Positions 41,451-54,882 of a DNA stretch of 64,000 nucleotides are shown piece after piece; position 1 is the first letter of the stretch, and every line of letters begins with the position of its first letter. Both the position numbers and the translations under genes were made by a program. This DNA comes from Colletotrichum lupini (taxonomy: Eukaryota > Ascomycota > Sordariomycetes > Glomerellales > Glomerellaceae), in assembly GCF_023278565.1 (NCBI RefSeq), contig NC_064672.1, forward strand, positions 5,022,001-5,086,000, read 5' to 3'. Below the pieces are notes generated by a model that did no database searches, was not told where the DNA came from, and saw nothing but the letters and a program-made list of their open reading frames with translations.

Positions 41451-44400
41451 TTTTGCCGATGGTTACATTCAGGTCGTGGGTGCCTCTCGATGGACCTCAA
41501 GACAGCGGGGGGGCGGAATAGATATTCACAGTCCGACATAGAAGACCGGAGTGAAGGGTGACAGGATGGACCATGACTGATAGGTGGTCCCCTACGTATG
41601 TATGTGCTTGACATAGCCCATAGAACTCTGATGCATTGGACACACACTACGAATGCGAACCCAATCCCGGTCCTTCCACTGCTGTCTGATCTCTTCAGCG
41701 ATGTCCCCAGACGACTTTGTCGAGATAGTCTGAAGAAAGAGACGGACTGGGCATCCAGAACGGACACCCGGGGTCATGCGTGTGCGGTAAGGGTGCGGAT
41801 GGCCACCCGAACAGAGGCATGCTTCATTGTGAACCTCGTTCGATGCCAGCTGTCTGGGACGAGCATAGACTTTCCACGGATGGACTGGTGAAGAAATCTA
41901 CTTGCGAGCCCCTTGTTTGGAGGTTAAACTTCCAACAGCCAAGTTTCAAAGTTCAAGGGCTGGTTGATCGCCGCAAGGAAGGCCGTTCAGAACATCAGGC
42001 TCTGCTGCAAGATGGCCCACGGATCTGTGAGATCCAGTGGTGTGATTGGTAGGGCGAGACGCGAAGCCCAACGGCTTGAACCCGTCGATGGGTCGCCCTT
42101 GCGACTACCCACAGGGGAATCCGGGGAAGGCGAATCGGGTCGCGGAGCCTTGCTGCGTGGATTAGGTCATGCATACATATGTCCTTCAAAGGGCTGGCGA
42201 GCCGTGCTCTCTGCCCGTCAAGGCAATCCAGAGGAAATTCGAGAACACCTGTGTATGCCTGCCGAGAGGTGTACAATCAATGACTCGTCCGTACATCGGA
42301 AAAGGTGTGGATAGCTGTTCATGTCCGAATCTGCCAGTCAGCTATAGCCCCAAACTCTACTAAGGACCTCAAATAGCCTGATGCTAGAGCAGTGCAATAG
42401 CCATGCTCGTGTGATCCAATAGCATCCAACTTAATTAGCCGTGTAGCATTCCGAAAGTCGTATATTCGAGAGACTTGTCCAGGAAAGCTTGGCCAGGCGT
42501 AGCCGCTGTGGCCATGAGACGACAGAACACCGACCTCTTGGGAGCCTCTTCCTAGGCCGCGTTAGGAAATTCTAGCGGCGAGGCCATTGGTCAAGCCCCG
42601 TGTTGCTCCATGTTGGTCGTCTAAAACAACAGAAGAGCCACGAGCTGGCTATGACAAACTTGTCTGTGCGGGTTTCTATCTTCCGAATGACCCATTTACT
42701 AGTTATGACCAGAACAGACTAGTCAGGCAAACGATTCATCGTGAGAAGGTCGGTTTGTTTACGGAGGAAACGCTGCCTCATTGCATTCTGGGTTCGCTTG
42801 GTTGAGGCACTTGCGCTCCCCGAGCCGCTGTTTGATGTGCTCTCTGGGCAACTTGAAGACGATCGGTGACTATCTGGCCATGATACTGCCAGACATTTCA
42901 GTCTCCTCCCGCGACGAACGCAAGCTTCCACGGAAGAACAACGGCAGAACGACGGAAAATCGTGATGAGATGAATCTTCCGGTGAAGTGGACAACGGCAT
43001 GTGGGAAAAGTGCGGTCTCCGCTAGAATCGCGGCGTGTTGTGTGCCAGAGGCATTTCGTGTGGTGGGTTTCAGTCTCTACGCCGCGGTGAATCCCGACAG
43101 CTCGGGGCAGTCCCGATGTTGAGTGTGAGTGGGCGGGAGCCGAGTAAGCGCCGTTGCGCCGTTGCGCCGGCATCGTCGTAATGGAACAATACAAGCGGTT
43201 CGAATACCCTCCCACACGCCGGGAGGCAGGAAAGGGTAGCCTGTTTAACGGCCACGACTTTGATGTCTGTAATGTGTTCTTGTTGGTGCATGGTCCGTAG
43301 ACGAGAACGAAGAGTGGCCTGAGAGGCTCAGCTTCTTCGAGGCGGCATTACTGACTCGCTGTTTATTTGTGGACGAAGCGAAACTCATCTCATGTTTCGA
43401 GACAAGAAACGTCACAGCTCACGAAGACGTTGCTGAGATCTCGTTTTGGCAGGGCCAATGCAAGGGATCCAGGCGTTCAGGAAGCCATCATACGAGTCTT
43501 TTTGTCACAGAGCCGCCGTTCAGGCGGAAAGGCCGTTTATCCTTTTACTGGCAAGGTGCCGCTTGTTTGCAAGGATGGGCGATGAGAGTTTGCATGCAGT
43601 TGTTGACAGCGGCGGCGAGCCAAGGCGCCGGGCCATCAGTTGCCTTCAGAGACGTCGGCCGACGGGAAGCTATCGGACTTGGAGGCTGAGAAAAACGTAT
43701 CCATGTGTTGAAGTCTGCGTCAAAAGTCAAAGTCATGATTGCCGAGTGGATGGGACAAACACGGCCACCAAATGTGATTGTCTGATGAGATGACGAGTCC
43801 CTCGACTCGAACTTAATTCCGCCTTGCCGGCGATATTTCTATGCTGCCAAGCAGTACAAGTAATCATCTACAGACAATCGGTACACCTATTTAGGTTGGC
43901 GGCAGGAGTGGGAGGGTTTGAGACGATGCGAATAAGACTGACATTGATCATCAAGAGGGAGTAGGGCTTCCTCTGCCGGTTGGCTAGTTGTCTGCGGCTG
44001 AAAGGCCCTGGAAAAGAAGGGTCTTCCGGTCGTTGGCCCTTCTGATCTGTCGAATATTACTGATCATGAAGACAACGCAACGGGTGATGTGGGCCAGAAC
44101 GGTCCAGAAGATATCGTCAGTGTCAACATAGTGGATGCCAGGGCCCGTCGGTGGGTGGTTTTGAGTTGCCGGCGGGACAAGACGTCGACCTGTCCTACCT
44201 TCCCTTCTATATCGAAATTGGGCCAGTCATTCCTGCTGTTGGCAGACAAGACGTCCATGCCTCCTCCATCCAATGTAGAGGACTGAGTCGATCGTGACAC
44301 CCGAAGAGGGCTGGCAGCTTGGTGTTGTGGACAGGAAAGAGACAATCTCAGAATGGTGTTTTGAAGTTGTTCCAGAAGGAAAGAAGTTCGCGCCGGCCCC

Positions 44401-44828
44401 ACCCACCGGCCCCTTCCTTCCCCAGAAATACCACCTGCCTCGGAGCCATTCCCGTCGATCTCCCTCTCCACCCACAGGGGTTCCTTCCGTCTTTCCTGGA
44501 GAATTGCCCGGTGAAGCACTTACACGACCACGGTTTGCTGCCACCACTGCATCGTCAAACTTCACCTTGCTTCATCACACCCTCATTCAGCTCTGCCTCA
44601 CTCTCGGGTTTTCCTAAGATCGATCCAAACAAACAGAAAGATTGTATGCTTCCTTGGTATGTAAAACAATCTTCATGGAGAGTCCGTCTAATGCACTCTC
44701 TCCTTGCGGGTAGACGCTGACTTCTTTCTTTCTTGGTCTTGCAGCAATTTCCTTTGGCGACCAGAATTCCTACGAAAACCACCTCACACCCAAAAGACAC
44801 CTAGCTACGCACACTTGCACCAACAACA
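41451..44828. other. 3.4-kb intergenic region, no gene seen
   Basis: Divergent gap between the membrane protein and the GPI protein. Many frames of 60-151 codons exist on both strands, but none shows a family motif, consistent codon bias or a plausible exon chain. The last 400 bp probably include the promoter and a C/T-rich leader of the GPI protein gene. Confidence 0.5.
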
Positions 44829-45353
44829 ATGAAGCCTACACTCTGCATCGCAGCCTTTGCTGGCATGGTCAACATTGCGGCTGCCGCAAGCCCTCCTGCC
44901 TGCCTTCTCGCGGCCGTTGGCCAGCAGCCCAAGGTCTCTTCAATCGATGACATGTGCACCGACTTCATGTCGGCCATGCTTGGCAACTTGACCAGCGTTT
45001 GCCAGGGCGACAACCTCAAGGAGGCGTACAAGTCTTACGCATCTACGTGCGCTGAAATCGGCGTCAAGGTTGCTGACCTGCCCTCGGCCTCTACTACGAG
45101 CGCCACCCCTGCCTCGACCCCGGAGGCTCCAGGTAGCCCCGACCCTGATGCTACCTCAGCACCGTCGTCAGCCACTCCGACGTAAGTACTTTCCTGCCGA
45201 CTTATCGTTAGAAATTGTAGACTGACGCAAGGTAACAGCGATGGCCCCCAAGAGTCCAAGCCCAGCGCTGCTGGTGCTATTGCTCCTCATGCCGTTCTCT
45301 TCACTGTGCTTGGTCTTTCTGCGACTGGCCTCGTCAGCATAGTATTCCTGTAG
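44829..45353 (+). CDS. Small secreted GPI-anchored four-cysteine protein
   Basis: Predicted cell-surface protein of unknown function. Exons 44829-45181 and 45239-45353 give 155 residues. The signal peptide spans residues 1-20 (cut after AAAA, before SPPAC). The mature domain has only four cysteines (25, 43, 58, 74), spaced 17, 14 and 15 apart, in CLLAAVGQ, DDMCTDFM, TSVCQGDN and STCAEIG. A Ser/Thr/Pro/Ala-rich linker follows (about 88-125), a likely O-glycosylated stalk. The C-terminus SAAGAIAPHAV plus a hydrophobic tail ending SIVFL fits a GPI attachment signal. The start SPPAC resembles small CFEM-like surface proteins, but half of the eight CFEM cysteines are missing, so CFEM is not claimed. 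Confidence 0.85.
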
Positions 45354-45699
45354 GGGAAACCAAGTTGCGCCAAAACACAAGCGAGCATATGATTTCTTTG
45401 GAATTCGGCATTACATTCGTGGTCAAACAGCACACGAATTCTCAGGCATTCGTCTCAGGCCAAATATCGACAGATGAATTGTGGCAACACAGGACAACCA
45501 ATGTTACTTCAGGGCTAGGCGGCAGGAAAATGGGCATTTGCCATAGCTGGCGGCGTTTCGGATGAAAAGGAATTGATGAACCACCTCACGAAGAGCGTTG
45601 GCGTTCAAGGACAAGGCGTGAGATTAAAGTTGAAATTTTACGAATTGGTATCTTTTCCTCCTCTTCTAAGTCTTACTAGACCTCTCTCTATGCATCTCT
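45354..45699. other. Convergent 3' intergenic region
   Basis: 346 bp between the stops of the GPI protein and glutathione reductase. Only 3' UTR sequence is expected and nothing else is seen. Confidence 0.6.
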
Positions 45700-48803
<3,104 letters not shown>

Positions 48804-50462
48804 TCAGTATTCATCGTAGTAACCGTCGTACTCGCCAATCTGAGCCTGAGTACTGACCCATTCCTCATCCGCCAAGCCGCGCATCATCCGCCTCTGGAGA
48901 GCCTGGGCATCTTTGTGCCAGTCACAGGCAAAGTCACAGTTTGGCGTTTCGCTCTCGCCAAAATATCTACAAATCTGCGCATGCCGACAGGCCGTTGTGT
49001 CTTCGCAATAAAGGGCGAGTTTCTGCAGGCTCTTGGCCTGAGCCTCCCAGTTCGATCCATCGCGGTTCCCTTTTCTAATCATACTCTGTACGCGTTCCAA
49101 GTCTTCTCGGCTGTAGTACAGAAAACAGAAACTTGCGTTCCCGTCCCTGCCTGCGCGGCCTGCCTCTTGGTAGTAACCTTCAAACGACTTGGGCAACCGC
49201 CAGTGTACAACAAACCGGACATTGTTCTTGTCAATGCCCATGCCAAAGGCTGTCGTGGCCACGATAATATCGTAGCCAGGCTCATTGTTTACCCAGCGGG
49301 CCAGCGTTTGTTCCTTCTTTTCCTTGGTAAGCTTCGCGTGGAAGGGCATCGCGCCTACACCTTCGTCTCTGAGTGCCGCCGCAAGTGACTCGCACTCATC
49401 TCTTGATATGGTGTATATGATTCCAGAGACGTTGTCCAGGCGCTCTCCACCGGCCTCCAACTCTGACTTGCGCGGCTCTGTTTTTCTCCTCTCATACACC
49501 CCACGTATCCAAGCTAGAAAGTTAGATAGGCGATCGTCCTCCTGGTCTTTGGTGTATCGGATCTCAATGTGTAGATTGGGCCGATGAGCAGTCATGACGA
49601 AATTCTTCAGCCTTTCAGGTTGCTTTAGGAGACCAAGCGTCTTAAGCAGATCCTGACGAACCGTGGGGTTTGCTGTTGCCGTCAAGCATGTGATGGGCAC
49701 CTTAGGAAACGTCTCTCGAAACCATGAAAGCTTTTTGAAGTCTTTCCGGAAATCGTGACCCCATTCTGAGATGCAATGAGCCTCGTCGACTGCAATGCGT
49801 GCCAACTCACACTGCTCATGGACCAGCTTGATCCGTCTCCTGAAGGAATCCCCTGAGCATAGCTCCGGTGTCACATAAAGTAGTCTGATGCGCGGATGGC
49901 CACTAGCGAGATCCTGATTGATGCGATCTCGTTCAGCGGGCGGCGTGTTGCTGTTGAGGGAGCTGGCATCGATGCCCGCCGATCGCAGTGCTTCAACCTG
50001 ATTCATCTGACGGAGCTGTCAGCTGTCGCGCTTGAGTAAGGCTGCAAGGTATACCCCTCACCATGAGACTGAGCAGTGGCGAAACGACAATGGTGACTGC
50101 CGCAGCGAGATCACGTTAGTTGACGACGACGCGTGCATGCGAGCTCGGAGCAGTTTCGGGTACTTACTCCCTTGGTCAATGCAGGCAGGGAGTTGGAAGC
50201 AAAGACTTTTGCCGAACGACGTCGCGGCCTGAACGAAGACATCGTGACCGTCCAGGGCAGCAACGATGATTTCACGCTGTTGGGGCCTGTGGCGGATTTG
50301 TCAGTCGGTGTTGCGTGATCACGGGTACGTGCCATGAATGTAATTTGTGAACTCGGCGATGGGACGAGGAATAGTTCTTCACCTGAAAGTCGACTTGTTG
50401 AACTGGCGTCTGAGAGTGAAGTCTATGTCAACGCATGAGTTGGAGCGCGACAGAGGAGGCAT
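48804..50462 (-). CDS. Short RecQ-family DNA helicase
   Basis: ATP-dependent 3'-5' DNA unwinding enzyme of repair/recombination, presumably nuclear. Four exons (50383-50462, 50168-50286, 50062-50096, 48804-50006) give 478 residues. Order: motif 0/I QQREIIVAALDGHDVFVQ then ATSFGKSLCFQLPAC (Lys53); motif Ia ITIVVSPLLSLM; DEAH box Asp152-His155 (AVDEAHCISEWGHDFR); motif III LTATANPTVR; IYTISRDECE; motif V VATTAFGMGIDK; motif VI YYQEAGRAGRDG; then a zinc-binding cysteine cluster YCEDTTACRHAQICRYF...CDFACDWH. The protein stops about 30 residues later, so RQC winged-helix and HRDC domains are absent. Motif I has SFGKS where most RecQ proteins have GGGKS. Probably a minimal RecQ paralog distinct from the long QDE-3/BLM type. 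Confidence 0.93.
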
Positions 50463-53400
50463 GATGGCGATGCGTTGTCGAGAGTTGATGAGGGGTGTCG
50501 TCCTGACGTGAACAGGACTGGTGTCTTAGTCTCGATGGGGTTATGCTTGGCCGAGCTTCTGGACTGCTTCTATTGCAGGGCACGGAAGCATAAGTTTGCA
50601 CTAGACCAAGAAGAGGGCCCGGATGTGGTCATGATCGAGCTCGGGTCCGGAGGTGGTCCGTCAGGCGTTAGGCCTTTGGTGGGCCTTGGAAAGCCGGCCT
50701 GTCCGAATACCCTCAGACGGGAAGCGGAGCGAGAACTTTGGCTTTATCAGTGGGTGTACCTTGTGCGCACAGGCGGACCATAAACCGATCAATTGGGTCG
50801 ATGTGAGAATTCCGAAATATTCTGATAGACGTACGGATACCTAGTCCAAGTGGCTGCTGTCACGCGTGGCTGTGCTTCTTCAAAAGAGAGGCAGGCAAGG
50901 GCATGGAGATGCAGACCGGGTTCATGGAACGAAGCTACGAACGGACAACAGATTCAGAAATGGATCTCAGGGCTGACCAATGGCATGGAGGCCTAAGGCT
51001 GCAAGGGTGGCAGAAGTGACATTTCCTTTGCTGCGTTTGTTGTCGAGACTCAAGGGCACGTACGAACCTACAGATATGGGTACTATACCTTCTGAGGCCG
51101 GGCGAAGGAAGCGGAACAGATCATCGGACCGTGGGTGACATACTTCGTAGGCTGATTCCCTGAATATCAATGGATAATTGCCTTTCTTTTTCTCCGGCTC
51201 GTAACAAGAAGCAGGGACAACTGCAGGAAGGAGTCGCCAAGACCAGGACACGGAGCAGGTAAAGTAAGAAGGTGAACGGGGTAACCGTTGCCGCTGTGGA
51301 TACAATTGACAGGAGTGCTCCGCGTACTTGCTTCCGCTTCCGCTTCACACGGGGCCAATATGAGGCGATTTGAGGGGTGATGTTTGCACAGGTAGAGACA
51401 AAATGAGAAACAAGCGACCAGTCCCCAGTCTCCAGACCAAACTTCTCGGCCATTTCCTATTTCAGCAAGCTTCGCAAATGATGCTCTGCTGTCAACATTG
51501 CGCAACCCGGGCCACCCCTTCCCGTCCAGCTGGGACATTGAGGACTACTAGGCAAGGCAGGGGATGGAGAGAAAAACGCTTGACCCCGTATAACATAACT
51601 ATTACTCGATATAGCACGGAACGGGAATCGCGTAGGAGGTCAGGACTCAGCAGGAAATAATCATTGCCGGCGGGATACCTACGCTACCTCTTTGTCGAAC
51701 AGTCGACCCCAAGGCCAGCATCGGTAGAATCACAGACGGCGCATTGTGCAGCGGGCGCGCTTTTCCCAAGCAGTGAAGGTTCTCCCAGACTCCCACGGTG
51801 GGCTCGCTCGGGCTGGGCGTCAGTGTTACGGACTGAGGGCCATTGCTCGCTAATTCAGGGCCACGTTGTGATGAATCGCACACAAACATTCGCCGGTATC
51901 TGGCACGGTGCTAAGGTGTGTGTGTGCCTGTCGTGAATTCGGTCCCATTCTGTGGGAATGCCGCAACCACCCAATTGGGTGGATTGAAACGAGGGCCGGA
52001 TCTCCAATATCGTTACCTCCGGGCGGTGATCTTTCCACACAGTAGTGAAGAGAAGCGCGGGGCTAATGGTCTTCATGACCGTGGTCGAGGAGCGCTGTGG
52101 GTAGCAAGGGCAAGGCGAAAGGCAAACTTGGAAGGGATTTCCGTGCTTATTCCCAGCAGACTTTGCCTTGGAATTGACGCTGGGCGGCATGTCTGACAGG
52201 CCGTTGGAACACACGGCCCCAGATCTGCAAGAGGAGTCTTATTCTTACCTTAGCTTAAATCTCGACGATGCAGATGCAGATGCAGATACCGAGAGAGATG
52301 CCTACACTACGGATGGATATTAGCAGAACCACCCCGATCAACACATAGGTGCGCCCAATAGCTCGTCGTAGAGTACAGACCCAAGTGCCTGTGCTCTGTA
52401 CTCCGTATTCCGTACGGATATGTACGTACGAAACCACGTTGCACAATACTGGAGCTTCTCCCCTTCTCGTCATCGCTTCTCGGGTTCCGTGGATTGATAC
52501 GAACTATCCCGACTCTGTAACACCCTAGTAGCGAACTGGATGTGTTCGTTTCCATTTGTCCTTAGGCTAGCCTGTCGCGCCTCTTGATTCAAAGTTCATC
52601 TCAGCAACAAAAAACCTGGCCGCCAGGGATCATTCGATGGCGAGATTGAGTGCGGGTGAATGTGGGGGCGAACGGAGACTGAAAAATGGCAGGGTGCGTA
52701 GCCTGTAGGTGCGGAGGCTGCTACTCTGTACTACGTAAGTGTATCTGTAGCTTGGAAGAAGTAACCGTAAACGAAGACATGCCGCATGCCCTTGGAAATA
52801 AGATTCAACAAAGCAAGCCAAAATCATGGGGTCGGAGAAGATGTTGTGGAAACCGCGTGGGAGGTTGAATGGAATGCGACGCTGACACGGAAGACTTTTC
52901 TTGTGCAAACTGCGTTTCCCGGTAATAGCACCCTGCCTTTGTTTCTGTTTCTCGCCCTTTTTGCGCCAGAAATACTCCCAGGGGCTGGGGAGTCTGGCTT
53001 GTCTGGGTGTGCGCCCCGGTCGTTTCCCGTTTGATCTGTTCTAGACCTCTGACCAGCCAGCGGCAGGCCACCAGCGCCAGTGCCAGTGCCAGTGCCGCAT
53101 CTGTCTCTCCCAGAGGCCCAGTCGATACGTCTCGCGCAGAGTATCGGTACGATGAAGGAGCATTGAGGAGCGAGGTGTGATCCTGGTCTCTTGACTGTTG
53201 GGTATCATAGGGTGACACACAATCTGCACAGTTGGGAGAGATGTTTCTCGGCGTGACATCAAGCCGCAGCAGAGTCGTTCGTGGAAGCGTCCGAGTGTCC
53301 TGGAACAGCTGGCCACAGTCCTCGATATCGATCATGGTGTGTGGCCCATGTGCAGTTGGTGGTTGTGTGTAGCCACCCGATGCCTTATTTCAAACGAGGC

Positions 53401-54704
53401 GTGTCACGTTGATGCCCGAGTTGACCATGTCGTCAGGAAAAGTTTCGTTGAGGCGGCAGGGACAAGAACAATGTGCTGCATGAGGCAAGTTAGTCAGTCC
53501 TACGTACAAAAGTATTAGTCGAGGAGAGGGAGGGGATATGTTGAGAGTTCTGTCAGACTGTCATATGCGCTTTGGTCAAGTCCTCCCGCCCGTCCGCATC
53601 TGCAGCACTGTGCAACGTGCGAGATCTGGGGGGAGGAGGAGGAAGAAGGGGAGGAAGAAAAGTCAAGCTACCGCGAGCCGCGATGCGTCCATGTGCCTTG
53701 CATTTTTGGCATTTGTGGTGCGCTACGAAACAAAGCTATCTTATGGAGGTATCCGTACCTTACCTAAGTCTCTACCTACCTTACTGCGTTCACAGTAAGG
53801 TGCTCATGGTGCAAGTGCGGCGTGCAGCGTGCGACGTGCCTGCCTTCACTTGGAGAAGCATTTTGGCGTGGGTGAGGTACCTTATGGAGTACGCAGTACT
53901 AAAACTAAGGCAAGGTATCAAATCCACGCCCCCTCCTTCTCGCCTCCCGTTACACTTTTACACACCCCGCCCTTTTCCTTTCCCTTTTTTTTATTTTATT
54001 TTTCCTTCCATCTTTTCCTTTTCTCTCCTGCCAGTGCTCAATGTCCCAGGTTCCAGCCAGTCGCGTGCCTCTCCTTTCGCGTGCCCTTCACCAAACAGCC
54101 GCTCTCCCCCATACCCAACCATAAACTCGAGTGTTGATATCCCCTCTCATTGGTTATTCATGTTGACATCTATCCGTACAAGCACAAGCCTCTGCAATGG
54201 AAGTCTGCTAAAGCCAGCAGTCTGTGCGCCAAGCTTCGACCCCCAAAAGAGACCCTCAAAGTGTAAAGCAGCTGGTTCACTGACCTTACCTGACCTAAGG
54301 CAAGGTGCTAAGCATTTAGCATAGATATCCGTAGTACGGGAGAGCTTCTGCTCACCTCGGTCTGGATTCTGCAGACGGATATCTGACTGTATGGAGTACC
54401 TTAGTCTTCCATTCTGCACATGTGAGGCCCAGAAAGTGCCTGCAGCGTGCCCTGCCGTGCCTGCTTATCTTTACCACGACCGGAGCCAGAAATGGAAAGA
54501 AGCAGTTCCACCACGGTTCCACCCCGCCGCCCCCTTTTTTGGCTTCCTTCCCGCCCAACTGACTGAGATCTGGCCCCCCATTCTCGTCGCCATCTGTGGT
54601 CATTGGTTAGCACGTTACCAGGTAGGTTCGGAGTACTGTGTTGAAGACTGGAGTCACTGGTAACTGGTCGAGGGAGGACGACACCTTAGTACCTTACGGA
54701 TACT
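50463..54704. other. 4.2-kb intergenic region between RecQ and the retroelement
   Basis: No convincing gene. The best frames (minus 52805-53335, plus 53572-54324) are low-complexity or run through T-rich tracts. Visible items are simple direct repeats (GATGCA units near 52267-52285, CCAGTG units near 53078-53096), TACTCCGTA at 52399-52407, and several CCTTACCT/CTACCTACC words (53757-53792, 54280-54310). GC content is normal up to the target-site duplication. Confidence 0.55.
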
Positions 54705-54709
54705 GTTTC
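54705..54709 (+). repeat. Target-site duplication, left copy
   Basis: GTTTC directly precedes the left LTR and is repeated exactly at 63440-63444 after the right LTR. A 5-bp duplication is typical of LTR-retrotransposon integrases. Confidence 0.9.
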
Positions 54710-54869
54710 TGCCGGGGGCAAAGGTAGGGTCAATGTGATGTGTCAAGTAGTGGTTGATTCTTCTAGGTAATGTGGGTAGAAGCCCCTAATATGGGCAGAA
54801 GCCCCTATGTACAGTTATGGCTAGTCGCTACTAGTTATAGTACATAGCCTATGGCTATATAGTATAGTA
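54710..54869 (-). repeat. Left LTR (3' LTR of the element)
   Basis: 160 bp aligning base for base, without gaps, to 63280-63439. Begins TGCC; the inner end is TA where the sister copy has CA. Roughly the outer 80 bases are unmutated; from about 54791 inward it carries the RIP transitions. Two adjacent copies of an approximately 19-bp word (GTGGGYAGAAGCCCCTA) lie near 54771-54808. Confidence 0.95.
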
Positions 54870-54882
54870 GCCTGCCCCTTAA
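54870..54882 (-). promoter_or_regulatory. Polypurine tract of the retrotransposon
   Basis: On the minus strand TTAAGGGGCAGGC abuts the LTR. A purine run directly 5' of the 3' LTR primes plus-strand synthesis in LTR elements. It agrees with minus-strand orientation. Confidence 0.6.

Noticed and set aside
44829..45353. CFEM domain call for the GPI protein
   Set aside because: Only four cysteines in the mature domain, against eight in CFEM; spacing does not fit.
52805..53335. 176-codon minus-strand ORF starting MIDIEDCGQLF
   Set aside because: Contains an (Ala-Leu) run from a CCAGTG repeat and no recognisable domain. Could be a lineage-specific gene, but nothing supports it.
53572..54324. 250-codon plus-strand ORF
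   Set aside because: Runs through T/C-rich low-complexity promoter-like DNA; composition is not protein-like and there is no family motif.
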